From: Brachybacterium massiliense
GTDB lineage: Bacteria; Actinomycetota; Actinomycetes; Actinomycetales; Dermabacteraceae
Assembly: GCF_900184245.1 (NCBI RefSeq)
Contig: NZ_FXXB01000008.1
Coordinates: 1,340,146 to 1,404,145, forward strand
DNA: 64,000 nt
Reading direction: 5' to 3'
Below the pieces are notes generated by a model. It saw nothing but the letters and a program-made list of their open reading frames with translations, had not been told where the DNA came from and did no database searches. Every line of letters starts with the position of its first letter. Position 1 is the stretch's first letter. This document shows, one piece after another, positions 1 through 9,072 of this stretch. Both the position numbers and the translations under genes were made by a program.

Positions 1-46
1 GGGGGGGGGGCCCGGGCCCCCCCGCCCCCCCCCCGCCGACCGAGCC
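1..46. other. G/C homopolymer tract at window edge
   Basis: Ten consecutive G are followed by CCCGGG and long C runs, ending just after the stop of the binding-protein gene. The G-run and C-runs could pair as a very stable stem, so this may act as a terminator for the sugar transporter operon. It could equally be a slippage-prone tract or an assembly edge. No coding sequence is seen. Confidence 0.5.
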
Positions 47-1402
47 TCAGAGCTTGGGCTCGATCTCCTTGGTGTAGATGCCCTCGAGGGTCTCCTTGAG
101 GCCGTCCATCGCCGCCTGGACGTCGCCCTCCTCGGTGACGATCGAGGCGATCGCCTCGGCCATCTCCTGGTCCGCGCCGGGCAGGAACACGCGCGCGAAG
201 TCCTGGGGCTTGGTGACGTCGAGCTGGTCCACCGCGGTCTGGATCTGCGGGGTCTCAGCAGTGAGCTCGGTGAGATCCGCGCTCTTGCGGACCGGCATGT
301 AGCCGGTCGCGGCGGAGAACGCAACAGTGCTCTCGGGGCGACCCATGAACTCGATCAGCATCGCACCGGCCAGCTGCTCCTCCTTGCTGACCGCGGCAGG
401 GATGCCGAGGCCCGCGCCGCCGGTGGGGCAGACGGGGCCGTCCACCGAGCCGCCGGGCAGGAAGCCGACGCCCACGTCGAAGGAGGCGGACTCGAGCACG
501 CCCACCAGCGAGCCGGTCGAGGCGATCGTCGACGAGCACACTCCCGCAGCGAAGGTGTCCGCGGAGTCGCCCGAGGAGACCTGCGCCCAGCCGCCCGAGA
601 ACACGGAGTCCTGCACCCACTGCAGGGCCTCGACGGCCTCGGGCGAGTTGCAGGTGATCTCCCATTCGTCGGACCACGCGGCGCCCTGGCCCCACAGCAC
701 GTTCTGGAGGGTCCAGCCCGCGTAGCCGGCGAGGTCCGGGTACATGTAGGCGGTCTCGCCCTGGGTGAGCTGCGGGGCCCACTCCTCGAACTCGGCCCAG
801 GTCTCGGGGGCGCGATCGGGCAGCCCGGCCTCGGCGAAGTGGTCCTTGTTGTAGTAGAACAGCGGCGTCGAGCGGCCGTAGGGCAGGGCCCACTGCTGGC
901 CGTCGTACTGGTAGTCCTGGACCAGCGAGTCGCGGTAGTCGGACAGATCGATCCCGAGCTGATCGACCAGGTTGTCGATCGGGATGATGTTGCCGTTGAT
1001 GAAGTAGCGGAACCACCACACGTCCGAGAGCACCACGGCGGCCGGCAGGCCCGAGTTCGCGGCCTGCGCGGTCTGGAAGCGCTGGGCGATCTCCTCGTAG
1101 TTCGAGCCGGCGGTCACGAGGTTGACCTCGATGCCAGTCTCCTCGGTGAACGCGGCCAGCAGCTCGGTCTCGACCTGCTGGGAGCCGCCGGGATGGTTGG
1201 TCCAGAAGTCGATCGAGGTGGCGGGCTCGACGCCCTCGAAGTCGAGGTCGAGCTCCTCGGTGCCGCCTGCGCCGCCGTCGTCACCGCCGACGGTGGGGCC
1301 GCCACCGCAGGCGGCGAGGCCGAGCGCGCCGGCGCCGGCGACGCCGAGGCCCAGCAGGGAGCGGCGGCTGAAGCCTCGTGGAAGGTGGAGGGAGCTGGTC
1401 AT
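47..1402 (-). CDS. Carbohydrate ABC transporter substrate-binding lipoprotein
   Basis: 451 aa. This is the extracytoplasmic solute-binding protein (family 1, MalE/UgpB-like) of a sugar importer. The N-terminus carries a twin-arginine motif (SRRSLLG, R13/R14) followed by a hydrophobic stretch and a lipobox LAAC with C32 as the lipidated cysteine, then a Gly/Asp-rich linker. The body reads as a typical SBP_bac_1 protein (DFWTNHPGG near residue 60, PYGRSTPLFYYN in the middle). The ATG at 1402 was chosen because the signal sequence starts right there and AGGAAC lies just upstream; the open frame runs much further but without coding character. It is last in a three-gene operon, 38 bp after the MalG-type permease. 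No ATPase gene is present, so a shared MsiK-like ATPase elsewhere is likely. The exact sugar cannot be read from the sequence. Confidence 0.9.
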   Translation of the reverse strand: MTSSLHLPRGFSRRSLLGLGVAGAGALGLAACGGGPTVGGDDGGAGGTEELDLDFEGVEPATSIDFWTNHPGGSQQVETELLAAFTEETGIEVNLVTAGSNYEEIAQRFQTAQAANSGLPAAVVLSDVWWFRYFINGNIIPIDNLVDQLGIDLSDYRDSLVQDYQYDGQQWALPYGRSTPLFYYNKDHFAEAGLPDRAPETWAEFEEWAPQLTQGETAYMYPDLAGYAGWTLQNVLWGQGAAWSDEWEITCNSPEAVEALQWVQDSVFSGGWAQVSSGDSADTFAAGVCSSTIASTGSLVGVLESASFDVGVGFLPGGSVDGPVCPTGGAGLGIPAAVSKEEQLAGAMLIEFMGRPESTVAFSAATGYMPVRKSADLTELTAETPQIQTAVDQLDVTKPQDFARVFLPGADQEMAEAIASIVTEEGDVQAAMDGLKETLEGIYTKEIEPKL

Positions 1403-1440
1403 GGAGCTGTTCCTTTCGGGGTGGGGCGGACGCGGTCGCG

Positions 1441-2316
1441 TCAGCCGGTCACGCTGCCCTGGGTCAGGCCGGAGACGATGTGACGCTGCAGCATCGCGAA
1501 GACGATCAGGACGGGGAGGATCACCAGGACGGTGCCGGCCATGAGGATGCCCCAGCCGGCGCCGGTGTTGCCCTCGGAGTTGCTCAGCGCCGTGAGCCCC
1601 ACCGGAAGGGTCATGCGGCTGGCCTCCGAGGTGATGATCAGGGGCCAGATGTAGTCGTTCCACTCGGTCACGATGGTGACCAGGGCGACCGTCGCGACAG
1701 TGGGGACCGCGATCGGCACCACCACCGAGAACAGGGTGCGCAGGTGCCCGGCGCCGTCGAGCTCGGCGGCCTCGAGGATGGTGGTGGGCACCGTGAGGAA
1801 GTACTGGCGCAGCAGGAAGGTGCCGAAGGCGGTGCCCAGGCCCGGCAGGATGATCCCCCAATAGGTGTTCACGCCGCCGAGGCCGGCGATCAGCACGTAG
1901 TTGGGCAGGATCGAGACCTGCGGCGGCACCATCAGCGCCACCAGGATCAGCACGAAGATCACGCGCTTGAAGGGGAAGCGCACGAACACCAGCGCGTAGG
2001 CGGTGAAGATCGCCAGCAGCACCTTGATGCTCGCACCGATCGCGGTGACGATCACCGAGTTCAGGAAGAACCTCGGGATCGGCACCGAGTTCCAGGCCGC
2101 CTCGTAGTTGGCGAGCGAGGGGTTCTCCGGCAGCACCACGAGGTCGGTGGAGAGGATCTCCTGCGGTGCCTTGAAGGAGCTGATCATCATCCACAGCAGC
2201 GGCAGCACCATCACGAGCGTCGCGATCAGCAGCGGCAGGTAGCCGCCGGTGAGCGTGGCCCAGAGGTTCTGGCGGGAGAAGGGTCCGTTGTGGCGGCGGG
2301 GCGCGGGGGTGCTCAC
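1441..2316 (-). CDS. Sugar ABC transporter permease, MalG type
   Basis: 291 aa inner-membrane permease of the binding-protein-dependent CUT1 family. About six hydrophobic segments are visible (residues ~28-46, 87-112, 118-134, 155-172, 198-215 and the C-terminus). The cytoplasmic EAA loop, which docks the ATPase, is at about 182-200 (LEAAELDGAGHLR). The GTG start at 2316 overlaps the stop of the upstream MalF-type permease as GTGA, so the two are translationally coupled. The binding protein follows downstream. Function as half of the membrane channel is secure at family level; the substrate is unknown. Confidence 0.9.
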   Translation of the reverse strand: MSTPAPRRHNGPFSRQNLWATLTGGYLPLLIATLVMVLPLLWMMISSFKAPQEILSTDLVVLPENPSLANYEAAWNSVPIPRFFLNSVIVTAIGASIKVLLAIFTAYALVFVRFPFKRVIFVLILVALMVPPQVSILPNYVLIAGLGGVNTYWGIILPGLGTAFGTFLLRQYFLTVPTTILEAAELDGAGHLRTLFSVVVPIAVPTVATVALVTIVTEWNDYIWPLIITSEASRMTLPVGLTALSNSEGNTGAGWGILMAGTVLVILPVLIVFAMLQRHIVSGLTQGSVTG

Positions 2317-3254
2317 GAGTAGTGCACCTTCCTCTCGACGAAGAGGATCTGCGCGACCGTCATCACGATGAGGATCACGAACAGCAGCACCGAGATCGTG
2401 GCCGAGTACCCGGCGCGCGAGTATCCGCCGAAGGCCTGCAGGTAGGACTCGAAGATCATGGTGTTGGTGCCGCGCCCCGTGGGGGTCATGATCCGCAGCA
2501 GGTCGAAGGCCTGGAGGCTGTTCAGCGTGGTGGTGATCAGCAGGAAGAACGTGGTGGGGGACAGCAGCGGCAGCGAGATGCTGAAGAAGCGGCGCACGGC
2601 TCCCGCGCCGTCCAGCTGCGCGGCCTGCATGATGTCCTGGGAGAGGGACTGCAGTCCGCCCAGGTAGACGATCGCGCAGTAGCCGAGGTTCTTCCAGACG
2701 TACACGATGATCACCATGACCAGCGACATCTGCGGGTCCAGGAACCACTGCGGGCTGCCCAGGCCCATCTGGCGCAGGATCCAGGCGAGGACCCCGAAGT
2801 TGGGGTCGAAGATGAACAGCCACACCAGGCCCACCCCGACGCCGGAGAGCACATAGGGGGCGAACACCGCGGAGCGCGCGAGCGTGCGGCCGGGGATGTT
2901 CACGTTCAGCGCGAGCGCGATCAGCAGGCCCAGCACCATCGACCCGCCCACGGTGAGCAGGGTGAAGACCGCGGTGATGCGCAGGCTGGTCAGGCCAGCG
3001 TCGGAGCTGAAGAACTCGATGTAGTTGTCCAGGCCGATGAAGGTCGCGGTGCTCGCCCCGAGCGTCCAGTCGAGCATCGAGTACTGGATGTTCAGGAACA
3101 GCGGACGGTAGGTGAACATCGCGATCAGCACCAGGTTCGGTGCCGCGAAGGCGAGGAACACGAGTGCATCCCGGCGCGCGCGCCGGGTCATCCGGCGGCG
3201 CCTGCGCACCGGTGGGGCCGCGCCAGCGTCGCGGAGTGGCCGGACATCGGTCAT
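2313..3254 (-). CDS. Sugar ABC transporter permease, MalF type
   Basis: 313 aa. First gene of the sugar importer operon and partner of the MalG-type permease. The N-terminus is strongly basic (RRRRRMTRRARRD), followed by six predicted membrane spans; the EAA-like loop is near residue 208 (MQAAQLDGAGAVRRF). The ATG at 3254 is the first start compatible with the basic leader. No strong Shine-Dalgarno precedes it. A good -10 box (TAAAAT on the minus strand, 3320-3315) lies about 60 nt upstream. The gene is divergent from the SMP-30 gene across a 254-bp spacer, suggesting joint control of uptake and lactone metabolism of a sugar. Confidence 0.9.
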   Translation of the reverse strand: MTDVRPLRDAGAAPPVRRRRRMTRRARRDALVFLAFAAPNLVLIAMFTYRPLFLNIQYSMLDWTLGASTATFIGLDNYIEFFSSDAGLTSLRITAVFTLLTVGGSMVLGLLIALALNVNIPGRTLARSAVFAPYVLSGVGVGLVWLFIFDPNFGVLAWILRQMGLGSPQWFLDPQMSLVMVIIVYVWKNLGYCAIVYLGGLQSLSQDIMQAAQLDGAGAVRRFFSISLPLLSPTTFFLLITTTLNSLQAFDLLRIMTPTGRGTNTMIFESYLQAFGGYSRAGYSATISVLLFVILIVMTVAQILFVERKVHYS

Positions 3255-3314
3255 GGAAAGCCCGTTCGGTCAGGAGGGACATGCGGCCGGAGAGCTCATC
3301 CCCCGGCTCGCCCG

Positions 3315-3320
3315 ATTTTA
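3315..3320 (-). promoter_or_regulatory. -10 box of the sugar transporter operon
   Basis: TAAAAT on the minus strand, an unusually A/T-rich hexamer in this GC-rich spacer, 60 nt before the permease start. No convincing -35 box is seen at 17 nt, so activation by a regulator is possible. Confidence 0.5.
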
Positions 3321-3346
3321 GTCGCGCAGCAGCGTTCCCGAGGCTG

Positions 3347-3357
3347 ACTTCGGAAGT
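3347..3357. promoter_or_regulatory. Candidate operator ACTTC-G-GAAGT
   Basis: A perfect 5-bp inverted repeat with a one-base centre, 27 bp upstream of the TAAAAT box and between the divergent transporter and SMP-30 genes. Position fits a site for a regulator of either gene. Short, so it could be chance. Confidence 0.3.
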
Positions 3358-3508
3358 TCGTCCTGCCCGCGTCCCGGCACCGTCACTGACGTTGCGACCT
3401 GTGGAAACATCCGTCGAGGCGCCCGGACGAGGTGCGGCGCGTACGGTGGCCTCGTCGACGCTCTGCTGTCGGCCGTCACCCGCACCCGCACCCGCACCGG
3501 AGGCCCCC

Positions 3509-4408
3509 ATGCACGCCGAACGCATCACCGACTCGATCTGCGGTCACGCCGAGGGGCCGTGCTGGTCCGACACCTGGGGCGGGCTGCGCTGGGTGGACAT
3601 GCTCGCCGGGGACATCATGCACCTTGACGCCGCGGGCGCCGCGAGCGCGCTACGCGGACCTGCGGTGACGGACGGCCCCGGCGGCGCCGCGACCCGTCTG
3701 CCCACCCCGAGCTCCGTGGTGGCGTGCGTGCGCCCCGCCTCGAGCGGAGGTGCCGTGCTCGCGCTCGAGAAGGGCTTCGCGCTCGAGGACGCCGACGGCA
3801 CGATCGATCCGCTGCCGCCCCTGTGGGACGAGGACGTGCGGATGAACGAGGGCGCGATCGCCCCCGACGGCTCGTTCCTGTGCGGCACGATGGGCTACGG
3901 GGCACCGCAGGGCGCCGCCTCGATGTGGCGCCTGCATCCCGACGGCAGCACCACCCGCGAGTTCGGTGACCTCACGATCTCCAACGGGCTCGCCTTCAGC
4001 GCCGACGGCACGCGCGCCTACTACGTCGACACCCCCACCGGGAGGGTGGACGTCTTCGACTGGTCCGACGCCGACGGGCTCGTCGGCCGCCGCCCCTTCG
4101 CCGACCTCGCCGACGAGGACGGTCACCCCGACGGACTGTGCCTGGATGCGGAGGGGAACGTGTGGGTCGCGATGCACTCGGGACACCAGGTGCTCGGGTT
4201 GGATGCGCGCGGCGCGGTCATCGAGCGGATCGCGGTGGATGCCCGCCAGGTCACCGCCTGCACCTTCGGCGGGGAGGACCGTTCGACCCTGTTCATCACC
4301 ACCAGCCGCGAGAACCTCGCCGACGGGGAGGACCCGTCGGCCGGTTCGCTGTTCGCGGTGCGGCCCGGAGTCAGCGGGCCGCGAGCGGAGCTGCTCTTCG
4401 GCGGCTGA
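3509..4408 (+). CDS. SMP-30/gluconolactonase/LRE family protein
   Basis: 299 aa, cytosolic six-bladed beta-propeller of the SMP-30/gluconolaconase family, which hydrolyses sugar lactones in aldose oxidation pathways. Family metal ligands are visible: Glu15 in the opening HAEGPCW motif, Asn in SNGLAFS (~158) and Asp in HPDGLCLD (~208). The ATG at 3509 is preceded by GGAGG and begins exactly at the usual family N-terminus, although the frame stays open upstream. A TACGGT box at 3442-3447 is a possible -10. It is divergent from the sugar ABC importer, so it probably acts on a metabolite of the imported sugar. The particular lactone is not predictable. Confidence 0.85.
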   Translation: MHAERITDSICGHAEGPCWSDTWGGLRWVDMLAGDIMHLDAAGAASALRGPAVTDGPGGAATRLPTPSSVVACVRPASSGGAVLALEKGFALEDADGTIDPLPPLWDEDVRMNEGAIAPDGSFLCGTMGYGAPQGAASMWRLHPDGSTTREFGDLTISNGLAFSADGTRAYYVDTPTGRVDVFDWSDADGLVGRRPFADLADEDGHPDGLCLDAEGNVWVAMHSGHQVLGLDARGAVIERIAVDARQVTACTFGGEDRSTLFITTSRENLADGEDPSAGSLFAVRPGVSGPRAELLFGG

Positions 4409-4423
4409 GCGGCCGCGGCGGCG

Positions 4424-4465
4424 ACGGGCCGCGGCATGCTGCCTGCGCAGCGCGCCGCGGCCCGT
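4424..4465. terminator. Bidirectional terminator between SMP-30 gene and putP
   Basis: A perfect 12-bp inverted repeat (arms 4424-4435 and 4454-4465, ACGGGCCGCGGC and complement) with an 18-nt loop, sitting between two convergent genes. Confidence 0.75.
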
Positions 4466-4487
4466 GCCTCGTCGGCGTCGTGCCGGA

Positions 4488-6047
4488 TCAGCTCGTGGGG
4501 GCCTCCGCGCTGCGGTCGCGGGCCTCTCCGGTGGCGACAGACTCGGCGGTGTCCTCGAACTCCTGCATCGCCTTCGCGGGCGGCTGCGGGGTGACCAGGC
4601 TGACCGCCACCGCGAGCACGAGGCAGACCAGGAAGCCCGGGATGATCTCGTAGAGGTGGTCCTCGCCGAACAGGCCCAGGATGACGTCGAGCGGCTGACC
4701 CTCTGCGCCCCAGGACTGGCCCCAGATGAAGGAGACGACAGCGCCGGAGACCATGCCCACGGCCGCACCGGCCATCGTCAGGCGGCGCCAGAACAGCGAG
4801 AGCAGCACGATCGGGCCGAAGGCCGCACCGAAGCCGGCCCAGGCGAAGCCCACCAGCGCGAGCACCGAGCTGTTCGGGTCCAGCGCCAGCAGCAGCGAGA
4901 TGATCGAGACCACGAGCACGCCGATGCGGCCGCCCCAGAGCTTGCCCACCTCGGTGAGCTTCGCGCCGAAGCCGCCGACGATGTCCTCGATCAGCGCGGA
5001 GCTGGTGACGATCAGCTGCGAGGAGATGGTGGACATGATCGCGGCGAGCACCGCGGCCAGCAGCACGCCGGCGATCATCGGGTGGAACAGCAGCTGGGAG
5101 AGGTCCAGGAAGACCGACTCGCCGTTGGTGGAGTCGGTGAGCACCGCGTCCTGGTTCTGCTGGAAGTAGGCGAGGCCCGCGAGCGCGGTGAACACCGCCC
5201 CGACCACGCACAGGATCATCCAGGTCATGCCCACGACGGTGCCGTACTTGGCATCGCGCGAGGAGCGCAGCGCCATGAAGCGCACGATGATGTGGGGCTG
5301 GCCGAAGTAGCCGAGCCCCCAGGCCGCGGCGGAGATGATGCCGATGGCGGTGCCGCCGGAGGTCAGGGAGCCGAAGTCGGCATTGACCTCGCGCACGGAC
5401 TCGAACATCTGCGCGGGGCCGCCCACCGCGAACATCGCCACGAGCGGCACGATCAGCAGGGAGACCAGCATGATCAGGCCTTGGACGACGTCGGTGTAGC
5501 TCGCGCCGAGGAACCCGCCGAAGAGGGTGTAGAGGATGGTCACGCCGCCCACCAGCAGCATGCCGGTGAGGTAGGGGCCGCCGAACATCGACTGGAAGAA
5601 CACGCCGCCGGCGACCATGCCGGAGGAGACGTAGAAGGTGAAGAAGACCAGGATGATCAGGCCTGCGGCGATGCGCAGGATGTTGGTGCGGTCGTGCAGG
5701 CGGTTGCCGAAGAAGCTCGGCACGGTGATCGCGTTGCCGGCGATCTGCGTGTACTGCCGCAGCCTCGGGGCGACGAAGATCCAGTTCAGCCCGGCACCGA
5801 TGATCAGGCCGATGGCCATCCACGCCTCGACCAGGCCGCCCATGTAGAGCGCGCCGGGCAGGCCCATCAGCAGCCAGCCGGACATGTCGGAGGCGCCGGC
5901 GGAGAGCGCCGCGACGAAGGGGTGCAGCTGGCGCCCGCCGAGCATGTAGTCCTCACCCCCGGTGGTCTTCTTGAAGGCGTGCAGGCCGATGCCGATCATC
6001 GCGCCGAAGTACACGATGAGCGCGACGATGTAGAAGACGAGACTCAT
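4488..6047 (-). CDS. putP: Sodium/proline symporter PutP
   Basis: 519 aa member of the sodium:solute symporter family with about 13 membrane spans, which imports proline with Na+. The N-terminal half carries PutP signatures: GGRQLHPFVAALSAGASDMS near residues 37-57 and the YTLFGGFLGASYTDVVQG region near 180. The C-terminal tail is acidic and cytosolic. The ATG at 6047 follows AGGAG at good distance (TAGGAGTCCTCCC), which rejects longer starts. It is a single gene, convergent with the SMP-30 gene and separated from glpK by 423 bp and a terminator. Length equals the usual ~500 aa. The proline assignment is by family; other SSS substrates cannot be fully excluded. Confidence 0.9.
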   Translation of the reverse strand: MSLVFYIVALIVYFGAMIGIGLHAFKKTTGGEDYMLGGRQLHPFVAALSAGASDMSGWLLMGLPGALYMGGLVEAWMAIGLIIGAGLNWIFVAPRLRQYTQIAGNAITVPSFFGNRLHDRTNILRIAAGLIILVFFTFYVSSGMVAGGVFFQSMFGGPYLTGMLLVGGVTILYTLFGGFLGASYTDVVQGLIMLVSLLIVPLVAMFAVGGPAQMFESVREVNADFGSLTSGGTAIGIISAAAWGLGYFGQPHIIVRFMALRSSRDAKYGTVVGMTWMILCVVGAVFTALAGLAYFQQNQDAVLTDSTNGESVFLDLSQLLFHPMIAGVLLAAVLAAIMSTISSQLIVTSSALIEDIVGGFGAKLTEVGKLWGGRIGVLVVSIISLLLALDPNSSVLALVGFAWAGFGAAFGPIVLLSLFWRRLTMAGAAVGMVSGAVVSFIWGQSWGAEGQPLDVILGLFGEDHLYEIIPGFLVCLVLAVAVSLVTPQPPAKAMQEFEDTAESVATGEARDRSAEAPTS

Positions 6048-6470
6048 GGGAGGACTCCTATCGCGGGGTGAGGAAGGGGACGGGTCGGGGCGGCTGCCCG
6101 GTGCGTCCGCGCCGCACCTCACGGCGCGGCGACGGAGCGCCGCGCGGCGCCTGGGTCGGTGATGGGACCTTCGACCGTACTCGCCGCGACCGGCCGAGGT
6201 GGAGCGCTCCGGGGCTGTTCGCCGCCCGGATGGCGACGACTGCGCTGGCCACTGCACTGTGAACCGGGTCCTAGAAGCAGTTGCCCACGGGGGTGAGCCA
6301 CCTCACGGCCCAGACTCTCACATCCGGCCGCGGCTACCGACGAGTCACCCGGACGTTCCGGACACGCGCCGCAGCCCTGCGCACCCGGTCCCCGCAGGGG
6401 GTGACCGCGCACGCAGGGCTGTGACCTGCAGAGATCAGCCGGCCGGGCGGCTGATTACTGCAGCTGCGCC
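6048..6470. other. Intergenic region between glpK and putP
   Basis: No gene is supported in this 423-bp stretch. It holds the glpK terminator at its right end and must contain the putP promoter. A minus-strand TACGGT hexamer (6179-6174) is a possible -10, which would give a 5' leader of about 120 nt. A small inverted repeat GTGAG-CCAC-CTCAC lies at 6293-6306. Function of both is uncertain. Confidence 0.4.
6426..6463 (-). terminator. glpK terminator
   Basis: Hairpin with perfect arms ATCAGCCG (6434-6441) and CGGCTGAT (6448-6455), a 6-nt loop and outer CTGCAG repeats (6426-6431, 6458-6463), directly after the glpK stop. Confidence 0.7.
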
Positions 6471-8015
6471 TCAGCTGTAGAGCGCCTCGGTGTCCTCGTC
6501 GACCCAGTCGAGGGTGCGCTCGACGGCCTTCTTCCACAGGCGGAGGTAGCGCTCGCGGGTCTCCTCGTCCATCTGGGGCTCCCAGCGCTTGTCCTCGGCC
6601 CAGTTGTCGATGACGTCCTGCTCGCCGTCCCAGAAGCCCACTGCGATGCCGGCCGCGTAGGCGGCGCCCAGCGCGGTGGTCTCGATGACCTGCGGGCGCA
6701 CCACGGGCACTCCGAGGATGTCGGCCTGGAACTGCATCAGGGTCTCGTTCTTGACCATGCCGCCGTCGACCTTGAGCTCGGAGAGCTCGACGCCCTCGCT
6801 CTCGGCGTCGGCGACCATCGCGTCCAGCACCTCGCGGGACTGGAAGGCCGTGGCCTCGAGCGCGGCCCGCGCGATGTGGTTCTTGGTGTGGAAGCGGGTC
6901 ATGCCCACCATCGCGCCACGGGCGTCGGAGCGCCAGTGCGGGGCGAACAGTCCCGAGAAGGCCGGGACGACGAACAGGCCGCCGTTGTCGTCGACCTCCT
7001 TGGCGAGGTCCTCGATCTCGGGGGCGTCCTTGATGAGGCCCAGGTTGTCGCGCACCCACTGCACGAGCGAGCCGGTCACCGCGATCGAGCCCTCGAGGGC
7101 GTAGACCGGCTTGTTCTCGCCGATCTTGTAGGCGACGGTGGTCAGCAGCCCGTTCTCGGAGCGCACCAGGTCCTCGCCGGTGTTGATCAGCATGAAGTTG
7201 CCGGTGCCGTAGGTGTTCTTCGCCTGACCCACCTCGAAGCAGGCCTGGCCGAAGGTCGCGGCCTGCTGGTCGCCGAGGATGCCCGCGATGGGCGTGTCGA
7301 TCAGCAGGTCGTTCTTGCGACCCCTGGCGTACTCCTCGGAGGAGGAGCGGATCTCCGGGAGCATGGACAGCGGAATGCCCATGTCCTTGGCGATGTCCTC
7401 GTTCCAGTCGAGGGTGTCGATGTTCATCAACATGGTGCGGGAGGCGTTGGTGACGTCGGTGACGTGCACGCCGCCGTTGACGCCGCCGGTCAGGTTCCAC
7501 ACCAGCCAGGAGTCGGTGTTGCCGAACAGCAGCTCCCCGGCCTCGGCCTTCTCCCGGGCACCCTCGACGTTGTCGAGGATCCACTTGATCTTCGGGCCGG
7601 AGAAGTAGGTCGCCAGCGGGAGGCCCACGCGCTCCTTGTACTTGTCCGCGCCCTCGTCACCGGCGAGCTCGTCGCAGATGCGCTGGGTGCGGGTGTCCTG
7701 CCAGACGATCGCGTTGTAGACCGGCTCACCGGTGGCCTTGTCCCACACCACCGCGGTCTCTCGCTGGTTGGTGATGCCGACGGCGGCCAGCTGATGGCGG
7801 TTGATGTCGGCACCGGTGAGGGCCTCGCCCACCACCGAGCGGGTGTTCTTCCAGATCTCGATCGGGTCGTGCTCGACCCAGCCGGACTTCGGGAAGATCT
7901 GCTCGTGCTCCTTCTGGCCGGTCGAGACGATCTGCCCGGCGTGGTCGAAGATGATCGCGCGGGTGGAGGTGGTGCCCTGGTCGATCGACATGATGTACAT
8001 GGTCTGGTCGTTCAT
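6471..8015 (-). CDS. glpK: Glycerol kinase GlpK
   Basis: 514 aa FGGY-family kinase; phosphorylates glycerol to sn-glycerol-3-phosphate in the cytosol. The N-terminal phosphate-binding loop DQGTTSTR is at 12-19. Glycerol kinase signatures [12 protein letters not shown] (~140), [18 protein letters not shown] (~180) and the C-terminal [16 protein letters not shown] are present, and length matches the family. The start at 8015 has AAGGAG seven bases upstream. It follows glpF after 81 bp with no terminator between, so glpFK probably form an operon, terminated by the hairpin just after the stop. Together with GlpF and GlpD it completes glycerol uptake, phosphorylation and oxidation. Confidence 0.97.
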   Translation of the reverse strand: MNDQTMYIMSIDQGTTSTRAIIFDHAGQIVSTGQKEHEQIFPKSGWVEHDPIEIWKNTRSVVGEALTGADINRHQLAAVGITNQRETAVVWDKATGEPVYNAIVWQDTRTQRICDELAGDEGADKYKERVGLPLATYFSGPKIKWILDNVEGAREKAEAGELLFGNTDSWLVWNLTGGVNGGVHVTDVTNASRTMLMNIDTLDWNEDIAKDMGIPLSMLPEIRSSSEEYARGRKNDLLIDTPIAGILGDQQAATFGQACFEVGQAKNTYGTGNFMLINTGEDLVRSENGLLTTVAYKIGENKPVYALEGSIAVTGSLVQWVRDNLGLIKDAPEIEDLAKEVDDNGGLFVVPAFSGLFAPHWRSDARGAMVGMTRFHTKNHIARAALEATAFQSREVLDAMVADAESEGVELSELKVDGGMVKNETLMQFQADILGVPVVRPQVIETTALGAAYAAGIAVGFWDGEQDVIDNWAEDKRWEPQMDEETRERYLRLWKKAVERTLDWVDEDTEALYS

Positions 8016-8096
8016 CGGAACTCCTTCGTCAAGGATGAGTGGTAGGTCGCGGCGGCCGCAGGTCGCGGCGCCGCAGGGTCGTTCAGAAGCGATCGA

Positions 8097-8828
8097 TCAG
8101 AAGTAGAGGATCGAGGCGACGCCGGCGAGGACGCCACCGATCATGGGACCGATGATCGGCACCCACGAGTATCCCCAGTCGGAGCCGCCCTTGTTCTTGA
8201 TCGGCAGGATCGCGTGGGCGAGACGGGGTCCGAGGTCACGAGCCGGGTTGATGGCGTATCCCGTCGGCCCGCCGAGGGACGCACCGATCGCGACCACCAG
8301 CAGCGCGACCGCGAGGGGTCCGAGGTCGTGCGGCGTGTTGCCGAACATGATGATCACGAACACCAGCACGAAGGTCGCAATGATCTCGGTGACCAGGTTC
8401 CAGCCCTTGGAGCGGATCTCCGGACCGGTCGAGAAGGTGCCCAGGATCGCGCCGGGGTCGGTCTCCTGGTCGTAGTGGTTCTTGTACGCGAGCCAGGCGA
8501 GGACCGCGCCGAGGAAGGCGCCGATGGTCTCGGCGATGAAGTAGACGAGCGTGGTCCCGACGTTCACCGGGATCCCCGGGCCGTACTCGGCGGCGCCGCT
8601 CGAGAGCAGGCCGATCGTCACGGCAGGGTTCAGGTGCGCGCCGGTCTTGTACGCGACCCACACGCCGGCGAAGACCGCGAGGCCCCAGCCGAAGTTGATC
8701 AGCAGCCAGCCGCCGCTGTTCCCCTTGGTCTTGCCCAGGACCACATTGGCGACGACGCCACCACCCAGGAGGGTGAGCATCGCGGTGCCCGCGATCTCGG
8801 ACAGCAGGATGGTTCCGAGTGCTTCCAT
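8097..8828 (-). CDS. glpF: Glycerol uptake facilitator GlpF (MIP family)
   Basis: 243 aa aquaglyceroporin with six membrane spans and two half-helices. The two NPA boxes are at 67-69 (HLNPAVTIG) and 194-196 (INPARDLGPR). Asp198 directly after the second NPA-R is the hallmark of glycerol facilitators rather than water-only channels. The ATG at 8828 is preceded by GAGGAGAG. It lies upstream of glpK and downstream of glpD, all on the minus strand. glpD is separated from it by two hairpins, so glpFK likely has its own promoter in 8829-9010. Confidence 0.96.
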   Translation of the reverse strand: MEALGTILLSEIAGTAMLTLLGGGVVANVVLGKTKGNSGGWLLINFGWGLAVFAGVWVAYKTGAHLNPAVTIGLLSSGAAEYGPGIPVNVGTTLVYFIAETIGAFLGAVLAWLAYKNHYDQETDPGAILGTFSTGPEIRSKGWNLVTEIIATFVLVFVIIMFGNTPHDLGPLAVALLVVAIGASLGGPTGYAINPARDLGPRLAHAILPIKNKGGSDWGYSWVPIIGPMIGGVLAGVASILYF

Positions 8829-9014
8829 GTTTCTCTCCTCAGCGGTCCGCGTCGGTGCGAACCGCGATCAGGCTCCTGCCAGCCTCGGACCCCCTCCAGG
8901 ATGCGGCACGGCGATGGGTGCATGCATGGAGGGAGCAGGCCCCGCGCCTCCGATGGCGGGGGCGTCGATCGAGGCCCGGAACAGCTGGTGCAGGTGCTCC
9001 GCAGAGCCCTGCCG

Positions 9015-9035
9015 GGGTGCGCACGATGCGCACCC
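9015..9035 (-). terminator. Second hairpin after glpD
   Basis: A perfect 9-bp inverted repeat GGGTGCGCA-CGA-TGCGCACCC 38-58 bp past the glpD stop. Together with the hairpin at 9041-9065 it forms a tandem terminator. Its TGCGCA core also resembles the TGCAC/GTGCA palindrome upstream of glpD, so an operator role is possible. Confidence 0.5.
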
Positions 9036-9040
9036 TCGCC

Positions 9041-9065
9041 GTGCCCGGTTCTCGTCACCGGGCAC
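9041..9065 (-). terminator. glpD terminator
   Basis: A perfect 9-bp stem (GTGCCCGGT at 9041-9049, ACCGGGCAC at 9057-9065) with a 7-nt loop, eight bases after the glpD stop. Confidence 0.75.
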
Positions 9066-9072
9066 AGGTCGG

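Noticed and set aside
1441-3528. Long minus-strand frame that extends the MalG-type permease upstream
   Set aside because: The upstream part lies in another frame of the MalF-type gene and has no coding character; the GTG overlapping the previous stop is the better start.
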